Made by a program: the position numbers and the translations under genes. Of a DNA stretch of 64,000 nt, positions 1 to 10,680 are shown in pieces. The DNA is from Phragmites australis (taxonomy: Eukaryota; Streptophyta; Magnoliopsida; Poales; Poaceae): positions 7,819,501-7,883,500 of the forward strand of contig NC_084936.1 in the NCBI RefSeq assembly GCF_958298935.1, written 5' to 3'. Position 1 is the stretch's first letter. Each line of letters begins with the position of its first letter. Below the pieces are notes generated by a model. It saw only the letters and a list, made by a program, of their open reading frames with translations, was not told the origin of the DNA and did not search any database.

Positions 1-1905
1 AGACAACGATGGTAACACTAGCCTCTGAGACATCCCAGCAGGCAGAGAGTACACTCCGGAGGCTAAGAGAGCTGACAGAGGGAAATCGGACCCTGGAGTA
101 CGCAAGAGTGCACTGACACTGCCTGGGAGATGACTCGGGGCAGGAGCTGAAGCAGGTGCTGGAGCTGGCAACTGAAGGCCCTGTGCCTGGAAAAGAACGG
201 AGAACAATCTGGCGTTGTTCTCACGGTCTGCCTGAAGTGCTGCAAACATGGCCTGCTGCTGCTGCTGTAGTGACTGCATCAGTGCAAACTGCTGCTCCTC
301 TCGGCGGCGAGCATCCTCTGCCTGAGCTGCCTGCTGCTGCTGCATCTGCCGAAGGATAAGAGTGATCTCCGAAGGCACTGCAGCAGAGGGCTCGGTGGTA
401 GCTGTCTCAGTATCTGAGGAAGGAACTGATGTCTGAGGCGCACCCTGAGTAGAACCACCAGCCTCAGCATCATGACGTCTCGGGAGTGGTGGAATGAACT
501 CGATATCCTCCGAGTCACTATCGTCGTCATCCAAGTCTATGAAGGCATGAGGTAGCTCTGCCTCGGCCTCTGCAAGGGCCTGGTCCTCAGCGGCAACTCT
601 GTCTCGCTCCTCTGCTGGGATTTGCCGCTGAGCCTGCGCCATAGCACGCTGTCCACGACGTCTGTCCGTCGGAGCGCTAGGAATATAGTCCGGGAATCGC
701 TTCGGGGATCGCTGGTAGACGCCAAGATGCTCTGGATAATGAATCGAGCGAGCCAACAAATATGAGATGAAATGCGCGAATGGCTGCTGTCTGCCCAGAC
801 CCTCTGCTATGTTATCCTCAATCTCACACAAGATGAGATCTAAAATGTCGAACTGCTGATGAGTGAGGATGGATAAGAGCAACCACTGCTGGATACTGGT
901 AATAGCCTCTGCGTTCCCGATCCTAGGCAACAGGCTGCGTCTGAGTGCAAAGTGAACTGCCCTCGCCTCTGGAGTCAGCATCTCTGGCAGTCTCAGTGAA
1001 CCTGGAGGAAAAGGCGACCTGAACAACAGACGGATCTCGTCATCCGTCGGGAAAACGCCACCGGTCAGAGGACGACCAGGAGGATGAGCGTTCGGATGAA
1101 CGACCTCATGCAAGAATCTGGTACTCTCCTGAAGCCTCAGAGCCTCGAGCATATCTGCCCGGTACAATTTGTAGACCTCTCCCTGAAACATGAACTGAAT
1201 GAACGACCTGTCGGGAGCGATCCATACTGTCGCATAGAATACTCTGACCCAATCCCCAACATATCTGTCCACCTGAGTAAGGAGAGCGGTGAGACCGGGG
1301 AATGCATCAAAGTGTCGTCTCACATCTGCTCCCCCTGCAGCTGACTGCAAGTACTCCCATCTCAGCGTCCTGTGCTGACTTAACTGAACGCTCTTCCTGC
1401 CAAATGAGCGATAGAAGCTCTCCTGTACCACTGTCCAGAAACGGGGATCAATCCCCTCCTCTCTGACCTCAGGGAACCACTCCTCGACTGGTACGAATCT
1501 CAGCCTCTTGATCCTCGGACCCTTGCAGGACGTGAGATCAAGCAAACGGACCTCTCCCTGAGCTGGAGGCTGCTGCTCAGACTGCTCGGACTGCTGCTGC
1601 TGTTCAGACTGCTCGGACTGCTCGGACTGCTGCTGCTGTGTCTCTACTGCCTCTAGCTCCTGGCGAACCCTCTTCCGGCCCCCTGACCGGCTGGAAGGCG
1701 TCGAACCTGACCTCCCGGAAGCACGAGTACGGGTGGAACGACGTGTAGGAGGGGTGGTCTCATCTCTGATCACAAAACCCTCCTACCTGTTGTAGGCATC
1801 AACAGCAGCAAGCGCTCTGTCCCATTCCTTCTGAGTCTTTGACTTCTTCTGCTTCGGCTGCTCAATTGCCTTGCCCTTGCCCTTGTCACTGCGATTACGA
1901 CCCAT
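1..1905 (-). CDS. Third (extra) ORF of the Copia element, 'putative plant transposon protein' type, partial, one stop
   Basis: The minus-strand frame runs from an ATG at 1905-1903 to the window edge, about 635 codons, broken once by TAG at 1783-1785. The N-terminus is basic and Lys-rich, then Arg/Ser-rich, then a Gln/Ser/Glu repeat at about 1560-1650. A globular part follows with motifs such as EEWFPEV, DPRFWTVVQESFYRSF, YVGDWVRVFYATVW and FQGEVYKLYRADM. Then come an acidic stretch (DLDDDSDSEDIEF) and a Gln-rich tail. The globular part resembles the family annotated in plants as 'putative plant transposon protein', function unknown. It occupies the place where dicot SIRE elements have an envelope-like ORF, but I see no clear signal peptide or membrane segment. 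The family assignment is from memory of the sequence style. Confidence 0.7.
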
Positions 1906-2638
1906 CTGACAGATGCAACGTGAAATAGAGATGAGTGATCATATTGGGTTTAAGATTTCGAATGAAATTAACCCTAAACGGAACCCTAAGCATGGATGGA
2001 TATGAATTGAGACAATCATGCTATGGATATAGGCAAGAGACAATAGATATTGATCAATTGCATAGAGGAAGACTTGAATTTGGGCAATTTAATCAAAATA
2101 GGCATGAATTTGAAGCAAATGTGAACGATTTTGCTTGAATTTGAGTGAAATGAGCGATATATGGTACAAACAGATGAACATGCCCTAGTAGGTGATAAAA
2201 AGGTGGAGATGAAGCTAATTTCTTGATTTGATCACAGCAAGAGGCAAGATTTGACACAATTCATCTAATTTGACATGAATTTGAGGCAAATTTGTATTAA
2301 AGTCAACGGATTTAACAAGGAAGACGCATAATTGATGATCATGCTCTCAATTTATGTCAATTGAAACTGAATGATCACAAATTTGAGAGAAATTGACTCA
2401 AATTTACATGAATTTGAATGGAATTTGCATGGATTGTCTTGAATAATCACGAATTTGGCCAAATTATGCGCAATTTTGACTATCATGTACTCAATTCATG
2501 TCTAAAAGATGGAATAGCAACAAATTGGATCAAATTTGCTTTGATTTTTGAAGAAATTTCATGAATTTTGGCACACAATTGTATGAATTTGATCTAGGGC
2601 TTCATCAATTTGAGTACACCGGCCACAAATGTGCTCAC
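1906..2638 (-). other. Putative 5'-UTR intron of the third ORF
   Basis: Read on the minus strand, a GC-rich leader ends at a GTGAGC donor (2638-2637). A 733-nt T-rich, GC-poor stretch follows and ends in TGTCAG directly before the ATG at 1905. Donor, U-richness and acceptor fit a plant intron. The abrupt composition change at 2640 supports this. There is no transcript evidence; this is inference from sequence signals. Confidence 0.4.
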
Positions 2639-2941
2639 CACGATGAAGGAGAGAGAGAGGAGGCGGTGGTGATGCCGGAGATGATAGCCGGCGGCGCAAG
2701 AGGAGCGGCGGCGGTGAGGAGGGCACGGCGGAGGCAGCTCTGCGCGCGGGATCTCAGGGCAGCGACGGGCGGAGAGCCGGCGGTGGCGAACTGGTGGCGC
2801 CGGTGGACGGCGCAACTCCGGCGGCGGCGCTACGGAACTGGGAGGCGGCGAGTTGGCGAGGTGGCGCGACAACGTACGAGCGGCGGCGAAAAAATGAGAG
2901 AGCCGGCCGACCGGGAAGACATATATGACAGGTGGGTCCCG
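2639..2941 (-). promoter_or_regulatory. Candidate internal promoter and GC-rich leader for the third ORF
   Basis: On the minus strand the order is GGGACCCACCTGTCA (2941-2927), a TATA-like CATATATG (2923-2930), then a 250-nt GC-rich leader rich in CCG/CCT triplets typical of grass 5' UTRs. The GTGGGNCC-type motif is common in grass gene promoters as I recall. Together with the palindrome array just upstream (2955-3300) and the intron just downstream, it looks like the start of an ordinary plant gene sitting inside the retroelement. Confidence 0.35.
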
Positions 2942-2954
2942 CAGTTTTTGAAAG

Positions 2955-3300
2955 CACCGGATAATCCGGTGGAGGCAACAGAGAGCACCGGATAGACCAC
3001 CGGACTATTTTTTGCAGAACCAACTTTCAGGGACCGAAAACTCTGTTCACAGGATGTTCCGCTGAGCTTATATTTAGCACCGGATGACATCACCGGATAT
3101 TCCGCTGATCACCAGGAAAAGACAGCGGACTAATTTTTGCAGAACTAAATTTTTGAAGGCCGAAACCTATTATACTCACCGGACTTTCCGCTGATCACAA
3201 CATAACATCACCGGACTTATGTTAAGATTTTGAAGTTCACTGAACTGATGAGCACCGGAATGTCCGCTGATAACTAACTGATCACCGGACCATTGTCATG
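2955..3300. repeat. Internal array of CACCGGAT...ATCCGGTG-type palindromes
   Basis: One perfect copy of CACCGGATAATCCGGTG lies at 2955-2971. At least five diverged copies follow, near 2984, 3079, 3093, 3178 and 3253, often with CCGCTG replacing CCGGTG. The same unit forms an array in this element's LTR at 10098-10680. The copies sit between pol and the third ORF. Confidence 0.85.
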
Positions 3301-4012
3301 GTTGAACTGATCTGAGACAGAGATCACAGGATATTCCTCTGGTAAAATGAAAGGAGCGCCGGACTATCTGGTGATATGAGAAAAACCAGGCTGAACTAAT
3401 TTCTCTCACTGAGTCCAAGTTTCAAATAACCACTCAACATAAACACATATTTGGACCAGTTTGAGTGAATCCCTTACCCTCTCAAACTCTCATTTACAAA
3501 TATTTGCCAAAAAGGCTCTAACATATATAATTTTTGAAATAATCAAATAAGAGCCAAAGAAGATGGTAGAAAACACCAAGGAAATATTTGAGCCATATTT
3601 CCTATGAACTTAAAGATGAAGGCTTTAAATTCGCTAGGTCATGACTCAATAGGCATTAAGCACTTATATCTTTCTAATCACACTTTTAGAAGTGTACGTT
3701 CACATTGAGAGCGAACTATAATCTCAAAGAGTGATATTCTCCTTTGTGATCTCTCTACCACCAATGCTTAAGCAATGTAAGACATATGCATGAAAGTAGA
3801 CATGAGTGCATATTATATGACATGTGAATGCGAAGCGTAAAATTTAATCTATCTTATCATATTACTTCCCTTCTCAAGCTTCTTCATGGTGAACCCAACA
3901 ACATGCCTTGAGAAGAACTAGTGACCCACCATTTCAAGCAAAACCCATGTCCACCATTACCTTGAGAAGGTTAGACAAGGTCCTATTATGAATGCATCTA
4001 TATGACAAGGTA
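3301..4012. other. Spacer between pol and palindrome array, no gene seen
   Basis: This AT-rich sequence has no coding frame of note. It is the region downstream of the pol stop in the element's own orientation. A pyrimidine run near 3867-3890 (purine-rich on the minus strand) could be an internal polypurine tract remnant, but it is not next to an LTR. Confidence 0.5.
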
Positions 4013-7000
4013 TCAAATGACATTAGAAGCATCGATCACATTTAGTTCATTTCGTAATCTACTAAAAGTGGCTTCATCTAGAGGTTTAGTGAAGATATCC
4101 GCCAGTTGATCTTCCGATCGAACACTACTAAGAGAGATATCATTGTTTGCCACATGGTCTCTTAGAAAGTGATGACGGATATCAATGTGCTTTGTGCGGG
4201 AGTGTTGAACGGGATTGTTAGCAATTTTTACGGCACTCTCATTATCACAAAGGAGTGGAACCTTCTCTAGACGAACACCAAAGTCTAACAAGGTTTGCTT
4301 CATATAGAGGATTTGAGCACAACATGCTCCGGCGGCAATGTATTCTGCTTCAGCTGTGGACAAGGCTACTGAATTTTGCTTCTTAGAACTCCAAGAGACT
4401 AGGGATCGCCCTAGCAAGTGGCACCCACCCGAAGTACTCTTGCGATCCACACGGCATCCGGCAAAGTCCGAATCCGAGTATCCAAGCAGTACGAAACTAG
4501 CGCCTTTTGGGTACCACAAGCCTATGCTAGGTGTATGCTTTAGGTATCTAAGGATTCTTTTTACCGCACCAAGATGAGATTCCTTAGGATTAGCTTGAAA
4601 ACGAGCGCACATGCATACACTAAACATTATGTCGGGCCTAGATGCGGTAAGGCAAAGGAGTGACCCAATCATCGAACGATAGAGTTTTTGGTCAATCGAT
4701 TTACCCGTTTCATCCAAGTCGAGATGTCCATTTGTAGGCATGGGGGTCTTGATTGGCTTGCACTCTTCCATCTTAAACTTCTTGAGGATATCTCTCGTGT
4801 ACTTCTCTTGATGGATGAATGTCCCTTCCTTTAATTGCTTGATTTGGAATCCAAGAAAGTAATTTAGCTCACCAATCATCGACATCTCGAACTCCTTAGA
4901 CATCATATCACCAAATTCCTTGCAAAACTCTTTGTTAGTTGAACCAAATATTATATCATCAACATAAACTTGACACAAGAAAAGCTCATTGTCGATGATT
5001 TTTGTGAACAATGTGGTGTCCACCCTCCCGATCTTGAATCCTTGGTTGATGAGGAAGTCACGTAGGCGTTCATACCAAGCTCGTGGGGCTTGCTTGAGAC
5101 CATAAAGTGCCTTGACCAACCTATAAACATGATTAGGATATCTAGGATCTTTGAAACCGGGGGGTTGTTCAACATATACGAGTTCATTAATAAGGCCATT
5201 TAAGAATGCACTTTTCACGTCCATTTGATAGAGTTTTATGTTATGATGTGAAGCAAATGCTAGAAGGATACGGATGGCCTCAAGCCTTGCCACGGGAGCA
5301 AATGTTTCGCCAAAATCCAAACCTTCAATTTGTGCAAAGCCTTGTGCGACAAGTCTTGCCTTGTTGCGTACCACCACACCATGTTCATCTTGCTTATTGC
5401 GAAAGACCCACTTTGTTCCAATTATGTTCTTGTCTTGAGGCCTTTCCTCAAGTATCCATACCTCATTTCGAGTAAAGTTGTTGAGTTCTTCTTGCATTGC
5501 CATCACCCAATCAGGATCAGTGAGAGCCTCATCTACATGTGTGGGTTCTGAACAAGAGACAAACGAGTAATGTTCACAAAATGAAGCACACTGACGAGAG
5601 CGAGTTTGTACTCCCCTAGATGGACTTCCAATGATCAAGTCAATCGGGTGATCCTTGGAAATATGTGTATGCTTCACTTGTGGTTGTTGAGATGTATTTT
5701 GTGGTGATCCAACATCTTGAGCTTGAGCTTGAGCTTCCTCTTGAGAGATATGGACATCATGTGATGGAAGTGGTTGATCATCTTTGTCTTCATCTTTATC
5801 AACTTGTGGTGCCATTGAGGTGTGTGGTATTGAAGTAGAGAGTACATCTTCATCGTCCTCCTTAGGCTTGATATCCCCAATTGCCATATTCTTCATTGCA
5901 TCTCTCAAGGGTTCATCACCTACATCATCACAAGAAATATCCTCTCCTTGGGAGCCATTAGATTCATCAAACTCCACATCACAAGTTTCTTCAACAAAGC
6001 CGGTGGCATTGTTGAATACTCGATATGCTTTGGAGTTTGATGCATAGCCAACAAGAAAACCAATGTCACAACGTTTTTCAAACTTGCCTAGGCGTTCCTT
6101 TTTCTTGTAGATAAAACACTTACACCCGAACACCCGGAAGTAGGAGACATTGGGTTTTCTCCCAATAAGAAGCTCGTATGGTGTCTTTTTCAATAATCGA
6201 TGGAGGTAGACTCGGTTAGAAGCATGGCATGCCGTATTGATTCCTTCCGCCCAAAACTTCTCCGGAGTACCATACTCATCTAACATTGCTCTTGCAAGTG
6301 TAATCAAGGTCTTGTTCTTCCTCTCTACTACGCCATTTTGCTGAGGTGTGTAGGTTGATAAAAACTCATGTTTGATGCCTCTTTCTTCACAAAAATCTTC
6401 AATTTGAGTGTTCTTGAACTCCGTCCCATTGTCACTCCGGATCTTCACAAGTATGGACTCAAACTCATTTTGAGCCCTTTTTGCGAACTTCTTGAAGATT
6501 TCAACAGTCTTTCCTTTGTCATCTAAAAAGAAAGTCCAAGTATATCTTGTATAATCATCAACAATGACAAGACAATATAAATTACCACCAAGACTTTTGT
6601 AGGTAGTTGGTCCGAAGAGGTCCATGTGTAGAAGTTCCAAGGGTCTTGACATAGACATCATGGACTTGTATGGATGAGGACTTGCAACTTGTTTTCCGGC
6701 TTGACACGCACTACACAACCTGTCCTTCTCGAAAATCACATCCTTCACACCAACCACCTTCCCATTTTTGAATACCTTCTTGAGTTGGCTCATCCCAATG
6801 TGTGCAAGCCGACGATGCCAAAGCCAACCCATAGATGTCTTGGTGAAGAGACATGTAGTCAAGCTAGCATCATTAGAGGAAAAATCCACAAGATAGATAT
6901 GCCCATGTCTAAATCCTTTGAATATTAGGTCATTATGCTTCTTACTCGTTATGATAACATCAACATCACTAAACAAGCATGTGAAACCCAAATCACATAG

Positions 7001-7246
7001 TTGAGCTACGGAGAGTAGATTGAAGCTAAGTGATTCTACTAAAAGAACATTGGAAATAGAGAGATCTTTTGAGATAGCCACCTTACCCAAACCTACCACA
7101 TTTGCCTTAGAGTTATCACCAAAAGTGACTTTATCATGATTATCCACTTCATCTTCTAGCGAGGTGAACATCGTTACATTGCCGGTCATATGTTGTGTAC
7201 ATCCGCTATCAAGCACCCAATGTTTTCCACCGGCTTTGTAGTTCAC
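4013..7246 (-). CDS. pol: Copia pol: protease, integrase, reverse transcriptase, RNase H
   Basis: The open frame is 1077 codons, without an ATG at its head: it begins at a GTG right after a TAG (7249-7247). The protease motif VLDSGCTQHMTG has its catalytic Asp at about residue 13. The GAG-pre-integrase domain (LWHRRLAHIG, CSACQAGK) spans about 142-185. The integrase core has D209 in DLFGP, D272 in SDNGTEF and E308 in GVVERK. The reverse transcriptase starts near 595 (NEVWILEE) and holds YVDD at 761-764. RNase H carries GYSDSDFAG near 925 and STAEAEY near 966. All catalytic motifs are present, so the frame looks recently active apart from how it would be translated. The protein would process the polyprotein, copy the RNA and insert the cDNA. 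Confidence 0.95.
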   Translation of the reverse strand: MNYKAGGKHWVLDSGCTQHMTGNVTMFTSLEDEVDNHDKVTFGDNSKANVVGLGKVAISKDLSISNVLLVESLSFNLLSVAQLCDLGFTCLFSDVDVIITSKKHNDLIFKGFRHGHIYLVDFSSNDASLTTCLFTKTSMGWLWHRRLAHIGMSQLKKVFKNGKVVGVKDVIFEKDRLCSACQAGKQVASPHPYKSMMSMSRPLELLHMDLFGPTTYKSLGGNLYCLVIVDDYTRYTWTFFLDDKGKTVEIFKKFAKRAQNEFESILVKIRSDNGTEFKNTQIEDFCEERGIKHEFLSTYTPQQNGVVERKNKTLITLARAMLDEYGTPEKFWAEGINTACHASNRVYLHRLLKKTPYELLIGRKPNVSYFRVFGCKCFIYKKKERLGKFEKRCDIGFLVGYASNSKAYRVFNNATGFVEETCDVEFDESNGSQGEDISCDDVGDEPLRDAMKNMAIGDIKPKEDDEDVLSTSIPHTSMAPQVDKDEDKDDQPLPSHDVHISQEEAQAQAQDVGSPQNTSQQPQVKHTHISKDHPIDLIIGSPSRGVQTRSRQCASFCEHYSFVSCSEPTHVDEALTDPDWVMAMQEELNNFTRNEVWILEERPQDKNIIGTKWVFRNKQDEHGVVVRNKARLVAQGFAQIEGLDFGETFAPVARLEAIRILLAFASHHNIKLYQMDVKSAFLNGLINELVYVEQPPGFKDPRYPNHVYRLVKALYGLKQAPRAWYERLRDFLINQGFKIGRVDTTLFTKIIDNELFLCQVYVDDIIFGSTNKEFCKEFGDMMSKEFEMSMIGELNYFLGFQIKQLKEGTFIHQEKYTRDILKKFKMEECKPIKTPMPTNGHLDLDETGKSIDQKLYRSMIGSLLCLTASRPDIMFSVCMCARFQANPKESHLGAVKRILRYLKHTPSIGLWYPKGASFVLLGYSDSDFAGCRVDRKSTSGGCHLLGRSLVSWSSKKQNSVALSTAEAEYIAAGACCAQILYMKQTLLDFGVRLEKVPLLCDNESAVKIANNPVQHSRTKHIDIRHHFLRDHVANNDISLSSVRSEDQLADIFTKPLDEATFSRLRNELNVIDASNVI

Positions 7247-7260
7247 CTACACACATGTGA

Positions 7261-9288
7261 TCAAGCCTTTTGTTTAGGTACCCAACCAAGTTTGGTACCT
7301 TTTATGTGAGATACAAGAGATTTAGGCACCCAAAGTTGCCTAGGAAGTTTGCCCTTAGCTTGAGTTCCAATGAATTTTGCCATAATTTTACCATTTTTAA
7401 GCTTATGTAATAGAAAATGATGATCATTAAATGTAGACTTGTATTTAGAAGGCAAAATAGGGAGAGGTTTGGTAGGAATTGGACACTCCCTTGTGTGGTG
7501 TCCAGTGACTTGACAATGTTGGCAATATGAACCAACTTCCTTGATGAAACAATTCTTGATCTCCGGTGTCTTTATGACCCTTTTTACCGGGTTGGGGAAG
7601 CATCCAAGTCCTTTCTTGTTGAAGTACAAAGCATTCATCATGAGGATTTCCTTGTGCTTGTACTCCCCCTTAGTCAACCGGACCACACAAGATTTAAGAC
7701 TTGCAATTTCACTTTCAAGCTCTTGCTCCCTTGCATGGTTAGTCTTAGATGATGATGTAATATCACATGATATATCAAGAAGATCATCACAAGAGGTAGA
7801 TGCATTGACCTTAACTACATCATTATCAACCAATTCATCCAAGCTACGATCAATGGCATCATAGGCATATTCAAGTTCTTGGTGTTTGTATATTAGGCCA
7901 TCATGCTCAAGTTTTAGCTTATAGTTACTTGCTTTAAGAGACTTGTTGGATTCAACTACTTCATCATATTTTCCAAGCAAATTATTGTGTTTAGTGAGCA
8001 ACTCATCATGTTTAGAACTAAGCATGGAGTTAGCATTTTCAAGCAACTTGATTTTAGCCTTTTGCCTCTTGATGATAGCAGCATAGTCATTCATTAGCTT
8101 AGATAGATCATTAGGAGAAAGACCATTATCATCACTACTATCATCTTCCTCACTACTCACCTTGTTGTTACATTTTGCCATGAGGCACATAGGTGGTGGA
8201 GGTAGAGGTGGATCATCATTGACGATTGCGAGACCCGCGAAGTTGTTGTCATCATTATCACTTGAGTCATCACTTGAGCTCTCACCGGAGACCCATTCAC
8301 CAACAATGTAGGCCTTACGTCCTCCACCTCTCTTGTTAAAGAGCTTCTTCTTCTTCATATCTTGATCCTTCTTCTTGTACTTGTCCTCATCTTCACTTGC
8401 ATCAAGCTTCTTGGACTTGTTCTTGTTCACTTGCATCACTCCACCACCGAACTTGTCAAATTTCTTTGGACGAAATTTGTTCTTCTTGGGATCATAGTTG
8501 TAGCCCTTCTTTTGAAACTTAGAGATCATCCTTGTGGTTCTTCTCATGAGAAGAGCAAGCTCGGTGTCGGAGTCATCATCATCATGTTCATCATTATCGT
8601 CATCTTCATCACTTTCACTTGATGATGAAGGAAGCTTGATCTTCTTCTTCTTGTTGCCGACCATCTTTGCTTTGAGAGCAAGGTTTTTCTTGGATGAGGA
8701 CTCATGATCTCCAAACAAGAACATTTCATGCGCACATATCTTTCCAACGGCATCTGTGATGGTCATGTCATTGATGTCTCTTTCATGAAGAAGAGAGATA
8801 ACAATATTGTATTGTGGCTTGGGAAGTACCATCAAGATCCTACGAATAACATCTCCATCGGACAATTGAGTGAGTTCAAGAGAATTGATTTCTTCCACAA
8901 GCATGTTCATACGAGAATACATGTCATTGCATAATTCATTTGGAAACATCTTGAATTGATTTAGAGCATTCATAAGCACATGATATCTTTCTTCACGAAT
9001 TCTCCTAGATCCCTCATGAATTTCACAAAGAGCGACCCAAATGTCATGAGCGAATTCCTTACTTCTAACTCTAGAGAAAACTTCTTCACTAATTCCCTCA
9101 AATATAGCATTCTTAGCCTTAGCATTCCACCTAACTTCTTGTTCGGTAAAAGGTTGTTCAAACCCAACGGAGGTTGCTTGCCAACACTCGGGGGAAATAG
9201 CCTCTAGATAGCTCGCCATGCGAACTTTCCAATACGCAAAGTTCTTTCCCTCGAACCTTGGCACGCTACTCCCGCTCTCCGGGGCCAT
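7261..9288 (-). CDS. gag: Copia gag (nucleocapsid-capsid polyprotein)
   Basis: The frame is 675 codons with an ATG about 35 nt inside the primer-binding site. The N-terminal 200 residues (FEGKNFAYWKVRMASYLEA onward) are the UBN2-type capsid domain of Copia gags. Acidic and Lys-rich stretches follow at about 225-330, then a long heptad-like region (about 400-540, likely coiled coil). A CCHC zinc knuckle CQHCQVTGHHTREC lies at 589-602 with CX2CX4HX4C spacing. Gag ends in TGA at 7263-7261; pol is in the -1 frame, beginning 12 nt after that stop. Gag would package the element RNA into virus-like particles. Confidence 0.95.
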   Translation of the reverse strand: MAPESGSSVPRFEGKNFAYWKVRMASYLEAISPECWQATSVGFEQPFTEQEVRWNAKAKNAIFEGISEEVFSRVRSKEFAHDIWVALCEIHEGSRRIREERYHVLMNALNQFKMFPNELCNDMYSRMNMLVEEINSLELTQLSDGDVIRRILMVLPKPQYNIVISLLHERDINDMTITDAVGKICAHEMFLFGDHESSSKKNLALKAKMVGNKKKKIKLPSSSSESDEDDDNDEHDDDDSDTELALLMRRTTRMISKFQKKGYNYDPKKNKFRPKKFDKFGGGVMQVNKNKSKKLDASEDEDKYKKKDQDMKKKKLFNKRGGGRKAYIVGEWVSGESSSDDSSDNDDNNFAGLAIVNDDPPLPPPPMCLMAKCNNKVSSEEDDSSDDNGLSPNDLSKLMNDYAAIIKRQKAKIKLLENANSMLSSKHDELLTKHNNLLGKYDEVVESNKSLKASNYKLKLEHDGLIYKHQELEYAYDAIDRSLDELVDNDVVKVNASTSCDDLLDISCDITSSSKTNHAREQELESEIASLKSCVVRLTKGEYKHKEILMMNALYFNKKGLGCFPNPVKRVIKTPEIKNCFIKEVGSYCQHCQVTGHHTRECPIPTKPLPILPSKYKSTFNDHHFLLHKLKNGKIMAKFIGTQAKGKLPRQLWVPKSLVSHIKGTKLGWVPKQKA

Positions 9289-9320
9289 TTCTCTAGGATT
9301 TTAAGCCTATCAAGAGAACG

Positions 9321-9334
9321 TGGCTCTGATACCA
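9321..9334 (-). other. Primer-binding site, tRNA-iMet type
   Basis: On the minus strand this reads TGGTATCAGAGCCA, complementary to the 3' end of initiator methionine tRNA, the usual primer for plant Copia elements. It lies two bases (AT) inside the LTR end and about 33 nt upstream of the gag ATG. Confidence 0.95.
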
Positions 9335-10037
9335 ATTGAAATGATCGAATAGCCCAAGAGGGGGGGTGAATTGGGATATTAAATTTTTTTTTAATTAACT
9401 ACTGCTTGACCAAATAAAACTTATAAGAAATGCAAGTAAGGAATTTTAACTAGCACAAGATAGCTAACCACGCAAGAATTAACTAAGAAAGACAATTCCT
9501 AAGAAGAACTTGCAATAATAACAAAGCTCAAAATAAGATGCAAGAAAGTAAAGAGTTGGAGAAGACAACACCGATTTTTTTTTTCCGAGGTTTCGAGAAG
9601 TTGGCACTTCCCCCTGGTCCTCGTTGGAGCATCCACCAAGGATGTCGCTCCCCCTTGAGTCACCAAGGCTCAAGTGCTCCCTCTTGATTACCCCTTCTCC
9701 ATCTCCGGATTGGCGGGTATCAAACCAAGTACATCCTCTTTTTCCGGGGCTCCCACAATTGCTCCAAGAGCTCACCGAGAAATCCTCCGATCACCAAGAC
9801 CGTCTAGGTATTGCCAACCACCAAGAGTAACAAGCCTCAAGCTTCACTTGACAAAGACCAAGCCTAGACAACAGCTAGATGCACACTTGTTACTCTCCAA
9901 GCACTCAAAGAAGTCCTTAATCCTCAACTAAGAACTTAAAATGGACACAAGTGCTCCCTCTCTTGCCTCTAAATGACACACCAAGTGTATGAGCTGCTAC
10001 AGGGTCGCAAGAGCAACTGTTGAAACCAACTGAGTGG

Positions 10038-10048
10038 GTATTTATAGC
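10038..10048 (-). promoter_or_regulatory. TATA box of the Copia LTR promoter
   Basis: On the minus strand this reads CTATAAATACC. It lies inside the LTR about 50 nt downstream of the nearest palindrome (10098), with about 700 nt of LTR after it for R and U5, a normal place for a U3 promoter. Confidence 0.65.
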
Positions 10049-10097
10049 CTAGAGATCAAAAATTAGCCGTTGGCTAACCACTCTCATTTTACTGTAA

Positions 10098-10680
10098 TCA
10101 CCGGATAATCCGCTGGCTATATCCTTAAGATCACCGGATAGTCCGGTGGGTTCAAACCCAGAGCCAGCTGTCACTAGCCGTTGCACGGCAATATTTGTCT
10201 GGTGATAAACTCCGGTGAACAACAGTCAACACCGGATAATCCGGTGAGTACAACTCACCCGACCCTTCGAATTTCAGAACCTTCTGCAAGAAATACTCCG
10301 GTGATATTTTTGCTACCACCGGATAATCCGGTGAGTTCAATTTGTCTGAGTTTCTTCACAACATTTCTCCGGTGGTCTGGCAGCTAAGTCACCGGATAAT
10401 CCTGTGAACGTAATTTTCCACTGTGGCCCGAAGCAATGCTCTCTGCAAGAAATAGTCCGGTGTTCATATTATGCATTCACCGGATAATCCGGTGGGTACA
10501 AAATTGTTTTTCTCCGAAAATTTTCTCTGCTGGAAAAGCTCCGGTGGTCACCGGACTTTCAGCACCGGATATTCCGGTGTAACACTTCTGAAATTTTTCA
10601 TATAATTCGGATGCCTCAATTAGTGTTTATCCGGTGAGTATTAGACATCCATCAGAGGATAATCCGGTGAATAAATGTTT
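10098..10680. repeat. LTR array of CACCGGATAATCCGGTG palindromes
   Basis: Full or near-full palindromic units lie at 10098-10116, 10132-10148, 10230-10246, 10317-10333, 10390-10406, 10478-10494 and 10563-10579, with half sites (TCCGGTG) between them and beyond. The units are spaced roughly 35-100 bp apart. The array is in U3, upstream of the TATA box in the element's direction, as expected of an enhancer array; the RNA could also fold into short hairpins. I recall similar CCGGA/TCCGG palindromes in other grass retroelements, so the unit type is not new in itself. Confidence 0.9.

Noticed and set aside
1..1905. Envelope-like protein for the third Copia ORF
   Set aside because: Position fits SIRE env-like ORFs, but no signal peptide or membrane segment is visible and motifs fit the plant transposon protein family better.
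10098..10680. Regular palindromic repeats resembling a CRISPR array
   Set aside because: Spacers are not of even length, repeats are degenerate, the setting is an LTR in a plant genome and no cas genes exist.
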